Source of the DNA: CAZMVY01 sp964653435
Lineage (GTDB): Bacteria > Planctomycetota > Phycisphaerae > UBA1845 > PWPN01
Assembly (NCBI GenBank): GCA_964653435.1
Contig: CAZZFA010000004.1
Coordinates: 38,152-102,151, forward strand
Reading direction: 5' to 3'
Length of the DNA stretch: 64,000 bases
In this document: piece by piece, positions 24,721 to 34,900 of the stretch
Layout: every line of letters begins with the position of its first letter
Numbering within the stretch: position 1 is the stretch's first letter
Made by a program: the position numbers and the translations under genes
Notes under the pieces: model-generated
Database searches by the model: none
Told to the model about the DNA's origin: nothing
Seen by the model: only the letters and a program-made list of their open reading frames with translations

Positions 24721-26703
24721 TTATCGGTGTTCGGTCCTGGCGCTCGCTTGCGCTTCGCGTTCTGTTGTCTGCATCTCCTTCCATACCTGTTCTATGATCT
24801 CCGCACCTTTGAGGCCGTACGTTCGCGGACGGGGAGGGATCATGGAGACATCCACCGGTTCGTATGTGATACGCGGGCCTTCGGGCGTATGCTCGGCAAT
24901 CGTGGACTTGAGCCACTTCTCGTTCTTCTGCCGGAAGGCCTCGCACCACGCCTTCGCCTCCCGATGGAGTTCGTCGGGATCATCGGATGTCGGCGAAGGA
25001 ATCAGGAACTCGGGCTTGTAATGCACGCCCCGGCACTCGTCGCGGGCCAGGGCGCCCTGCGCGATGACCCTGGCGAGCACGAGCATGTCGCCGAGCGCCC
25101 GGGCAAAGGCGAAGTTCTGGTTCGTCCAGGCCGCCTTGTCGGCGACGGCAACGCGGCGGTAGCGGTCATCGAGCTCATCGAGCTTGGCCAGGGTGTCGCG
25201 GAGGTCCTTGTTGTGGCGGACGACGGTGCAGTTTCGGGTCATGGTGGCGCCGAGCTCACGGTGCAGTTCGTAGGGGTTTTCGCGGCCGTCCGATTGGACC
25301 AGCCGCTGCGCGGCTTCTTCGTGCCGCCGCACCTCGCGGTCGAAAAGCGACCCGGGCAGGTCGGCCGCGACCGGCGCGGGGAGGTTCTTGAGGTAGTTGT
25401 CGATGCCCGGGGCGACGAACATGCCGTCGAAGATGCAGCTCAGGAGAGAGTTGGCGCCGAGGCGGTTCGCGCCATGGTACTGATAGTTGGCCTCACCGAT
25501 CGCATAGAGGCCGGGGATGTTCGTCATCAGCGTTTTCGGCGAGCCGCGCTTCAGCCCGCCGGTGGCCGGATCCTTCTCGTAGTCGCACCAGAGGCCGCCC
25601 ATCGAGTAGTGCACGGCAGGAAAGATGCGCATGGGCTCCTCGCGGGGATCGACACCCTGGAACTTCTCGTAGATCTCGAGGATGCCTTCGAGCTTGCGGT
25701 CGAGCTCCTGCCGCGGAATGTGCGTGAGGTCGAGGTAGACGCAGTAGCTGTGCGGATCGACGCTGTACCCGTCGCGGCAGACGGCAAAGATTTCGCGCGT
25801 GGCGATGTCGCGCGGAACGAGGTTGCCGTACTGCGGGTAGCGCTCTTCGAGGAAGTACCAGCGCTCCGACTCGGGGATCTGACGCGGCGGGCGGGTGTCG
25901 CCGGGCTTCCGCGGCACCCAGACGCGGCCGCCTTCGCCCCGGGCCGACTCGCTCATGAGGCGGAGCTTGTCCGCGCCCGGGATCGCGGTGGGATGGACCT
26001 GGATGAATTCGCCGTTGGCATACTTCGCACCGGCCCGATAGGCCCGGGCGTTGGCCGCCCCGGTGCAGATGACGCTGTTGGTGCTCTTGCCGAAGATCAG
26101 CCCGCAGCCGCCGGTGGCCAGGACGACGGCGTCGGCGGGAAACGCGCGGATCTCCATGTCGATCAGGCTCTGGGCGACGGCGCCGCGGCAGACGCCCCGG
26201 TCGTCCAGCACGGGGCCGAGGAACTCCCAGTGCTCGAACTTCCGGACGAGGCCCTCCGTTTCCCACCGGCGGACCTGCTCATCGAGGGCGTAGAGCATCT
26301 GCTGGCCGGTGGTGGCGCCGGCGAAGGCGGTGCGCTTGTAGAGCGTGCCGCCGAACCGGCGGAAGTCGAGCCGGCCCTCCGGCGTGCGGTTGAACATGAC
26401 CCCGAGGCGATCGAGCAGATCGACGATCCGCGGGCCCCATTCACACATCTCCTTGACCGGCGGCTGGTGCTGGAGAAAGTCGCCGCCATACACCGTGTCG
26501 TCGAAGTGCTTCCACTCGGAATCGCCCTGCTGGCGGGTGACCGCGTTGACAACGTTGATGCCGCCCTGGGCGCAGACGCTGTGCGAGCGCTTCACCGGGA
26601 CCATGCTGAGGAGATCGACCGTACGATCGGCCTCGGCCAGACGCATCGTCGCGGCGAGGCCTGCCAGACCGCCGCCGACCACGAGGACTCGTTGCTTAGC
26701 CAT
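24721..26703 (-). CDS. sdhA: succinate dehydrogenase/fumarate reductase flavoprotein subunit
   Basis: A 660-residue protein from ATG 26703 behind GAGGCGG. It oxidises succinate to fumarate (or the reverse) on a covalently bound FAD, on the cytoplasmic face of the inner membrane. Features: dinucleotide-binding VLVVGGGLAGLAATMRL, the SHSVCAQGG segment with the His expected to hold FAD, substrate-site HPTAIPG and SESARGEGGRVW, and the MGGLWCDY and ANRLGANSLLSC stretches. The C-terminal capping helix region is present. It is the middle gene of sdhCAB; the gap from sdhC is 93 bp. Confidence 0.95.
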   Translation of the reverse strand: MAKQRVLVVGGGLAGLAATMRLAEADRTVDLLSMVPVKRSHSVCAQGGINVVNAVTRQQGDSEWKHFDDTVYGGDFLQHQPPVKEMCEWGPRIVDLLDRLGVMFNRTPEGRLDFRRFGGTLYKRTAFAGATTGQQMLYALDEQVRRWETEGLVRKFEHWEFLGPVLDDRGVCRGAVAQSLIDMEIRAFPADAVVLATGGCGLIFGKSTNSVICTGAANARAYRAGAKYANGEFIQVHPTAIPGADKLRLMSESARGEGGRVWVPRKPGDTRPPRQIPESERWYFLEERYPQYGNLVPRDIATREIFAVCRDGYSVDPHSYCVYLDLTHIPRQELDRKLEGILEIYEKFQGVDPREEPMRIFPAVHYSMGGLWCDYEKDPATGGLKRGSPKTLMTNIPGLYAIGEANYQYHGANRLGANSLLSCIFDGMFVAPGIDNYLKNLPAPVAADLPGSLFDREVRRHEEAAQRLVQSDGRENPYELHRELGATMTRNCTVVRHNKDLRDTLAKLDELDDRYRRVAVADKAAWTNQNFAFARALGDMLVLARVIAQGALARDECRGVHYKPEFLIPSPTSDDPDELHREAKAWCEAFRQKNEKWLKSTIAEHTPEGPRITYEPVDVSMIPPRPRTYGLKGAEIIEQVWKEMQTTEREAQASARTEHR

Positions 26704-26796
26704 GCGAATCCGCCTCGAATCGACGACGAAGCACGCGCCGCGCCGCGATGCAGACCGGATTGGCGACGTGTCGGATCTCCGTGCCCATGATGACCG

Positions 26797-27609
26797 TTAC
26801 CTTTCCGATGCCGCTGCCGCGCCGGGCACAGGCTGATCGGCGCGCGCCACCGTCCGCATGCTCAGGGCGGGCAGAAGCTTTGGCGGCGGTACGCCGTGGA
26901 ACGCCCGCAGCGCGGCGAGGCCCATCCCTCCGACCAGGATGCCGATGACCAGGCACGCATACCCGGCCTTGCGCATGGCCGTCGTGCCGGCGATGATGCC
27001 CCAACTGATCAGGAACGTCCAGAACCCGTTGGCCATGTGGTAGCAGACGGCGACGATGCCGATCGCGTACCACGGGGCGATCCAGGCAGACGCCTGGACC
27101 GCTTTTGCGCAGGAGAAGGCGGCCCACGGCGGGTCGGGATTGAATGCGTTGCCGCCGATGGCCTTGAACGGTTCACCCAGCCAGTTCATCTGGAGCACGT
27201 GAAAAACGATGAACACCAGCGCGACCAGGCCGGATATGCGTTGCAGCGTGTACCGGATGTTGCCGCCGTAGGGGTAGCGCCAGACGTTGCTCCGGCTCCA
27301 CCACCAGATGCGGACGCCCAGGACGGCGTGGTAGGTGATGGGCACGAAGATGAAGGCAAACTCGGCGGTGGTGAGAAAGGGCCTGATGGAGTGGATCAGA
27401 TCCACGTTTCGCTGGAAGGTTTCCGGTCCGGCAAGGATGGAGGCGTTGACGGCCAGATGGAAGACGACGAACAAGCCGATCGGGACGACGCCGCTGAGCG
27501 AGTGAAGCTTGGTCAGGAGGAAGTGGTGGCGAGCGCCGATCACCGGTACATTGGCTTGTGCGATCACCACGTTACCCCCGTGGGCGCCGCGCAGGCGCAG
27601 AATGTTCAC
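26797..27609 (-). CDS. sdhC: succinate dehydrogenase cytochrome b558 subunit
   Basis: A 270-residue membrane protein, first gene of sdhCAB. It anchors SdhAB and binds haem b for quinone exchange. Five hydrophobic helices are visible with the b558 pattern: KLHSLSGVVPIGLFVVFHL (helix I with haem His), FVPITYHAVLGVRIWW, QRISGLVALVFIVFHVLQM, YAIGIVAVCYHMANGFW and CLVIGILVGGMGLAAL. Spaced His residues in helices I, II, III and IV fit a di-haem B. subtilis-type subunit. The listed start is GTG 27609; GTG GTG at about 27570-27567, behind a G-rich stretch, is an equally possible start 13-14 residues in. Confidence 0.9.
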   Translation of the reverse strand: MNILRLRGAHGGNVVIAQANVPVIGARHHFLLTKLHSLSGVVPIGLFVVFHLAVNASILAGPETFQRNVDLIHSIRPFLTTAEFAFIFVPITYHAVLGVRIWWWSRSNVWRYPYGGNIRYTLQRISGLVALVFIVFHVLQMNWLGEPFKAIGGNAFNPDPPWAAFSCAKAVQASAWIAPWYAIGIVAVCYHMANGFWTFLISWGIIAGTTAMRKAGYACLVIGILVGGMGLAALRAFHGVPPPKLLPALSMRTVARADQPVPGAAAASER

Positions 27610-28945
27610 GGCCGACGCTCGCCAATTCTAGCGCCCGGACCTGCCCCGTCAAGCCGCCGCCCCGGGCGATCGGGACCGGGCGGGGTGGTCGCTACGAAGC
27701 GAGGATTCGGCGGCCCGCCGCCGTCCGCCGAGCCGGGGGGGAACAGTCGGGTCAGGCCGGCGGTCCACGGCGCGCCGTCTCGCCGAACCCAAATCACCTC
27801 TCCAAGGTGCGCAATCGTGACGCCCGCTCCGCTCGGCGCGACGGGGTTTGCGGGGCGCTTTGCGCACAAGCGGATCGGCATGCAATGGCGCATCCCGCCT
27901 GGCTGATCGGTGTGCGAGACGGCAACGGGCATCACGATGACGAAAACGTTGACCTCATTCGTCTGATCTTCGCCCGTGCCGCGCGCCGAGTATGCACCTC
28001 GAGGGGGGCGCGAGCGGCGCGATTCGAACGCGCGCCCTGCGGTTCGGGAGGCGGTCGGGCGCGTTATCCGGTCGAGGTACGGCAAACCGTTCATAAGCAA
28101 TCAGGCGTCCTCGGTCACGGTCGTCCGTCGCTCTTTGCGACCGCCGGGAGCGCGGCTTCGACCTCTCTGACTGGCGACGACGCGTTCGGCAGGCGACCGT
28201 CCGCATCCCCGCGCACATGATTTGCGGGGACAGGTCATCGGGCCCGCAGGAGCGGCCGGGTTCGGGGCCCGCGCAGCGATCAACGATGCAGGTGGCTTGC
28301 CTTTCTGTCGCGAAAGTGACCTTCTTTGCGAGCGCCCCCGATGCTTCAAGTACTTGCTGTGGAGATGGTTAGCGCCGCTTTCGGTTCGAGAGTTTCGTTC
28401 GTTTCCATTCCCGTAGGGACGACTGAGCCTTCGCGGCGCTGCTCGCCGCATGCGAAACTGTCTTCCCGAGAACGGCATCAGCGCATTCTTGACGCGACAA
28501 GTCGGGTCGTGCGGTTGAGCGTCAGACGAGCGTAATCCGCTATTTATCATGACGTTATGCCGACAACCTTGCCGGAGACCAGCCAAGAGCTACACCGGAA
28601 GATGCGCGGGATTTCCTTTGCATTTCCGACAAAGGCGGGGTATGCTTGTTGCAGGATGGATGGGATCAAGAAGATCCGCGTAAACGTCGGCAACGGAAGC
28701 GACACGTGAACACATGTCGTACCGACTTGCCGGGGTGGGTCAGAAGCCGTCGACAATTCGGAAGGCAATTCTCGTTTACCCGGGGATTGAGGCTTCCCTG
28801 CCTGGTTGTGATTCGGCGGCCCGCCGCAACGAACGATGCAGGGCGGGATCCTGCACCGCCAAGTGTCGGCTGATCCCGCAAGGGCGGTCTTGATACAGCG
28901 CGGCGCGATCGCATCGCGCCATCGGCTCACGGGGGCTTCAATACC
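27610..28945. other. 1.3-kb non-coding stretch before the giant RHS gene
   Basis: No gene with recognisable domains or a good ribosome-binding site was found. It contains a tRNA-Arg-like remnant (28009-28086) and, from about 28330 to 28720, a block less GC-rich than the surroundings. Within that block is a single CRISPR-repeat-like string near 28401-28428 without a second copy. A 50-codon frame from ATG 28558 is unremarkable. A minus-strand frame overlapping the sdhC start (about 27606-28100) could not be matched to any family. Confidence 0.55.
28009..28086 (-). pseudogene. degenerate tRNA-Arg-like copy
   Basis: On the minus strand the T-arm (GCGCG-TTCGAAT-CGCGC), the 3' acceptor strand CGCTCGC and the 3' half of the anticodon stem match the intact tRNA-Arg(CCT) at 44133-44206. 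Over 36 bases (28009-28044 against 44133-44168) only one differs. The 5' half keeps D-arm-like words (CCTCGACCGGATA). However, the 5' acceptor strand cannot pair with the 3' strand, no anticodon stem forms, and the region is about 4 bases too long. It is either a decayed tRNA gene or a tRNA 3'-end attachment-site copy. It has the same orientation as the intact gene 16 kb away. Confidence 0.6.
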
Positions 28946-31900
28946 ATGGTCACAATGTCGAGAATGCGGTACCGCGTGTTGGTTGTGGGCGGGTGCGTGT
29001 TGGCTGTCGTGTGTGCGCATCGCCCCGAAACGGCCCTCGCCCAGCCCGTGGCAAACCCCGGTGGGCCATATACCGCCACAGCCGCAACCCGCGCCGAGGG
29101 CGGATGGACATTCTCATTCGACGGCAGCGCCTCCACCGGCGACCCGCCCCTGGTCCAGTGGGAGTGGGACTTCGGCACGGACACGTGCGAGGGCCAGTGG
29201 CTCAATACGTTCAAGTGGGTTTCTCAGAACGCCTACAACGACGGCGCCATCATCCTGAGCGGCGCCGGCTGGGGAAACAGCTTTGTCTTCAGCCGCGAGC
29301 CCGTTCTGCGTCAGGAAGCGGCTACGCTCACGTTGGGGCCATCCGACGCCGCCGCGGGCCGCAGCGCCGACTTCGATTCGGATGGGGACGTGGATACTGC
29401 CGATTTCCTGGTGTTCCAGGGCTGTTTCAGCGGTTCGAATCGGAGCCCGTCGGCGGCAGGATGTGAAATCGCGGATCTGGACGGCGACGCGGATGTGGAC
29501 ACCGCGGACTTCGGAATCTTTCAGGACGCATTCAACGGTCCCAACCGGCCGCCCAAGAACGCAAAGCCCGCGGACTCTTCGCCGGCGCCGGCCGACTCCC
29601 CGGGCAATCCGGTGCCCGGTGTGTTTCAGGCCCGGGTGACGCCGGACGGCGGGCACGCGATGTGGGGGTTCAAGAACACGAGCACCAACTACAGCTACAC
29701 GCAGATGCCGTATGCGCTGTATTTCGAGCGCGGCAACCTGCACATCTACGAAGACGGGAGCCACCGCGGCCAGTTCGCCACGTATGCGCCCGGACAGACG
29801 TATGACGTCCGCATCGAGCTGAAGACGGCCGGCGGCGCACGATACCTCTGGAAGCTCCCGTCGGATGCTGACTGGACGCTGTTGCGCGATACGACGTACG
29901 GCTCGGGGACGAGCCTTCTGCGCGGCGTGACGGTCGAGTCCGGAACGTTCCGCATGGATGACGTGCGCGAGGTCTTCTACGGCAAGACGCTGACCCACAA
30001 GGTCTACCAGGGCGGGCCGGCGATGCTGACCGTGCAGGACTCGACGGGGCAGTCACAGACGGCGACGTTCGACATCGCCGTCGAGCCTGCGGATATCGTC
30101 GCGAACGCCGGCGGTCCGTACACGCAAACCGAGGGCGACCGCGGGGCCGACGGCTGGACCTTCAGCTTCGACGGCTCAGCCAGCACGAGCGGCCTCGAGA
30201 TCATCCAATACGAGTGGGATTTCGGGCCGGATACGTTCGACGGCGACGGACCCGATGCGGGCCAGTACTTCATCGCCAGGGCCTACCAGACCGCCGGCCA
30301 GGTCCGCATTTCCGGCAGCGGATGGGGCAATGCTTATCTGTTCGCGCGTCGCATCGTCACCCGATCCGGCGCCCCGATCCTGCAGGCCCGGGTGACGCCG
30401 GACGGCGGGCAGGCGATGTGGGGGTTCAAGAACACGAGCACCAACTACAGCTACACGCAGATGCCGTACGCGCTGTACTTCGATCGCGGCAACCTGCGCA
30501 TCTATGAGGACGGCAGCCACCGCGGCCAGGTCGGCTCGTACACCCCCGGCCAGGCGTATGACGTGCGGATCCGTTTGAAGAATACGTCGGGTGCGATGTA
30601 TTTCATCAAGCCGGCCGATGCCGCCGACTGGACACTGCTGTACGACTCCTACTACGGCAGCCAATCGGAGTTGCTCGCCGGCGCGACCGTCGAATCGGGC
30701 ACGTTCGTGATCGACGAACAGACGCGCCGCTCCTACGGGCCGACGCCGCAGTGCACCGTTGCCGGACCGATGCCCGTGACGCTGACGGTGACCGACCTCC
30801 TGGGGCGCACGGCGTCGCAACAGTTTTCGCTTCGCATCACCGGTCAGCCGCCCGTCGCGGATGCCGGCGGCCCGTATAGCGCGAGCCTCGGCGAGACGGT
30901 TACCCTGGATGGCACGCGATCCACCGACGACTACGGCATCGTCCGCTACGAATGGGACCTGGGCACGCAGACGTTCGACGGCAGCGAGCTGAACGGGGAG
31001 GCGTGGTTCGCGAGCCGGGCGACCCAGGACAATCGGCTTCTCGTGACCGGCGCCGGCAACTGGGGCGGCGCGTATGCCTTCTCGAAACAGATCGTGTCGC
31101 GGGCGAAGGATGTTGCGCTTGAATGTCGTGTGCTGCCGTCGGGCAATCACGCGATGTACGGCTTCAAGAACCTCTCGGGTGACTACAGCTACACCCAGAT
31201 GCCCTACGGCCTGTACTTCGCGGGAGGTACCCTCCAGGTATGCGAGGACGGCAGCGGCCGCGGGAGCGTAGGAGGCTACAGCAAGACCACGCCGTACGAC
31301 GTCCGTATCGTCCTGAAGGAGACCGCCGGCGCCACCTACTGGATCCGCCCGACCGGCACGGAGGTATGGACGTGCGTCTACGATTCCAACTACGGCACCG
31401 GCACGCGGTTTCTGCGCGGCGTGACCGTGCACAGCGGCGTTTTCGAGACGGACGATTTTCGCGACGTCTTCGGCGGCAGCCAGGTGCCCTACATTGTCAC
31501 CCGCGACACTACCGCGCGCCTGACCGTCTACGACGTGCAGCGGCAGGCAACAACCGCCTCGGTTCCCGTGCAGCTCATTCCGATGGTCGTGTGCGTGCCC
31601 TGGGACTACGACAAGATCAGCGGGCGCGAGATCCCGCACAACGCATGGGACGGCCTGGCGACCCGCCTGAAGGCCGTCGCATACACCGACACCTCGGCAA
31701 GCAACCTCTCCGTCACGTGGGACTTCGGCGACGGGACGGCCGCGGAGACGGGCGGCGTCTCCGACAAACGAATCATCGAGACGATGCATAGCTATCGCGG
31801 CGACCCCGGTGCGCTCTACACCGCGACGGTCACCGTGCATGACCCCGTCCATGGTGACCTGAGCGATACGTACCCCGTGCAGATCCACGCCAGGGACCTG

Positions 31901-34900
31901 ACGATCGAGGTGAACGTGGCGATCGACGAGGGTCTCTGGTTCCTCCACAAGCGGAACCTCGGCGGGTGGTGGAACTCGAACCAGGGATACTGGGTCAGTC
32001 CGACGGCATCCTGCGTCCACGCGCTCGAGATCAACGGCCATACCCTGAATCGCTCGCGATCGATCGATCCCCTGGTCGAGGATGTGGCCGGCGGGCTCCG
32101 CAGCATCCTCAGCAACCTGTACGCCTCGAGCATCGCCGCGCAGCCCTACGGCGACCCGGACTCCAACGGGAACGGCCTCGGCATCTTCGTCAATTCGGGC
32201 CGGCGGATCTACGAGGGCGGCATGGTCATGGATGCCCTGGCGGCCAGTGGCGTGCCCGACCGGGTCGCTGACGTCGGCGGCAGCGGCATCCTGGGCCGCA
32301 CCTTCCGCGACATTGCGCAGGACATGATGGACGCCTACGCCTGGGGTCAGGTCGATTCCGGCGCGGCGCGCGGCGGATGGCGCTACGAGTGGAACAGCGG
32401 CGCCGACAACTCCGCCTCACAATGGGCCGCCATCGGTTTCCTCGGCATCAAGGCCGCCTTCGGTCTCGATGTCGCCGCATGGGTGAAACAGGAGAACAAC
32501 GTCTGGCTCACCTACAGTTACAACGGCACCGGGTTCGGCTACGACGGCCCGGGCAACGGCCAGGCAACCACGCCGTCCGGCATGGTCCAGCTCGCTTGTG
32601 ACGGTTATGAGATCAGCGACCCGCGATGGCAGACCGCCGAGGCATACATCGCCAACAACTGGGATTGGTTCCGCAACAACACGAACATCTATGCCTGGTA
32701 CGCGTTTACAAAGGCGATGCGGGTGGCCCTGCCCGCAGCGGTGGTCAATCTGAGGCCCACGGGAATGGACTGGTATGCCCACCCGACCAAAGGGATCGCC
32801 CGGCTTCTCCTGAACTTCCAGCGTTCGGACGGAGGCTGGCCCCCCGACATGGGCTGGAACCTCGGCTCGCCGTTCAACACGGCCTGGAGCGTGGTCATCC
32901 TCACGCCGACGCTGTTCACGCGCCCCCCGGTCGCCGTGGCCGGCCAGGACATCGTCTGGGCCTTCGACCGGCCGCTCGAGTTCGACGGCTCGAAGTCGTA
33001 TCACACCGATCCCGCGCGCGTGCTGGTGCTGTATGAGTGGGACTTCGACGGCGACGGCACTTATGACTACGCCGGCGCAGATCCTCGGACGACGCACACC
33101 TATTCCTTCGACCCCAACATTCAGTACCCCGTCATCTATCAGGCCAAGCTGCGCGTGACCGACGACGTCGGTCAGGCGGCCACCGACACCCGCGACGTCA
33201 CCATCGCCGAACCGCCGCACGCGCCGTTCGCCAGGGCCGGCGGGCCGTACACGGTGAGCGCCGGCGTCCCGTTCCATCCGGACGGCAGCGGCTCCTATGA
33301 CATCGACCCCACCGACTACATCACACGCCAGGAGTGGGATTTCAACGGGGCCAACGGCTACAACTTCGACCAGCCGGATGCCGCCGTCGATTGCACCGCC
33401 GCCGGCTGCCCGCAGGTCACCTGGGTCTTCACCGCGCCGGGGACGTACAACATCGGCCTGCGCGTATGGGACAACGGCGTCCTGCACCCGCAGAACCGGA
33501 AACTTGCCTCGGTTCCCGACTACACCACGGTCACCGTCGTGCAGAACCAGCCGCCCACGGCCAATCCGGGTGGGCCTTACACTGTGGACGAGTGCAAGTC
33601 CGTGAGGCTCGACGGTTCCGGCTCGACGGATCCCAACGGCGACGCGATTACGTACGCATGGGACCTCGACGGCGACGGCGAGTTCGACGACTCGACCGAG
33701 CCCGCGCCGATGTTCACCCGGAACCAGAACGGCACATACACCGTCAGCCTGATCGTCTCCGACGGCGCGACGCAGAGCCCGCCGGCAACCACGCAGGTCC
33801 TGGTCCGCGACACCGCCCCGACGGTCTCGCTTACGGGCCCGAGCCGACTCGGAATCAGCCAGGAAGGCACTTTTACCGCGACGGTCGGTTCGCCCTGTGA
33901 CGCGGTCGTGGGCATCCAATGGGATTGGGATTACGACGGCATCACGTTCCAGGCGTCCGGCGACGAGGGAACGACGCAGAAGCACGGCTATGCCGCTCAG
34001 GGCAGGTACCGCGTTGCCGTTCGCGTCACCGACAGCGATGGCTCCGCCGCGATTGCCGTGCTCGATGTGACGGTCGAGGCGCCGGTCGCCCCTCGCGTGC
34101 CCGCCGGCGTGCGGGTCAAGGTGGTCGTCGGCCAGCGTGAATACGACAACGCGCGGAAGGTCCACCGCGGCCAGTTTTCGCTCGTCAGCGTCTACGATCT
34201 CCCGATCACGGGGCCGGTCGCGCTCGCCTTCGACAACATCAAGCCCGACACGGTGAAGCTGCTCAACAGCCAAGGCACGGTTCGTGACCCGGCGACCGGC
34301 CGCGATCTCCCGTACGTCGACTTCAGCGACCTGCTCGCCGGCGGCAAGCTCGCCCCGGGCGCGACCCTCGGGCCCAAGTGGGTCGAATTCGAGGATCCCG
34401 GCCGGGTGGCGTTCACCTTTGACGCAATGGCCTACATCTTCAACGCCCCGCCGAAGTTCACGTCCACGCCGGTGCTGACCGCCGACGAAGGCCAACGCTA
34501 CCGCTATGAGGCCAAGGCCGTGGACGACGACGGCGACCCGATCACGTTCGCCCTGCGCGACACGAACGGAACCCCTCCCCCGGAGGGCATGACCGTCCAT
34601 CCGCTGGCCGGCATCGTTGATTGGGTTCCGTCGCAGACGGCCGCGGGGGCCCATGATGTCACGCTCGTCGCGATCGACGGCTTCGCCGGCGGCGAGGGCA
34701 CGCAAACGTTCCGGATCACCGTCGGCGCCGTCGACGCACCGCCTGTGATCACCTCCGCGCCGCCCACTACGGCGACGGTCAACGTGGCGTACCAGTATCA
34801 GGTGGTCGCGTACGACCCGGACGGCGGGGCCGTGACATTCACGCTGCCGACCGCCCCGGCCGGGATGACCATCGACGCGGCCGGCGGCATGATCCAGTGG

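Noticed and set aside
27606..28100. A 164-codon minus-strand frame overlapping the sdhC start
   Set aside because: It includes antisense of the tRNA-like remnant, has no recognisable domain and no ribosome-binding site; kept only as a note in the intergenic entry.
28401..28428. A string resembling a CRISPR repeat (GTTTCCATTCCC, GTAGGGACGACTGAG)
   Set aside because: Only one copy is present, with no regularly spaced partner and no cas genes; a single repeat-like word is not an array.
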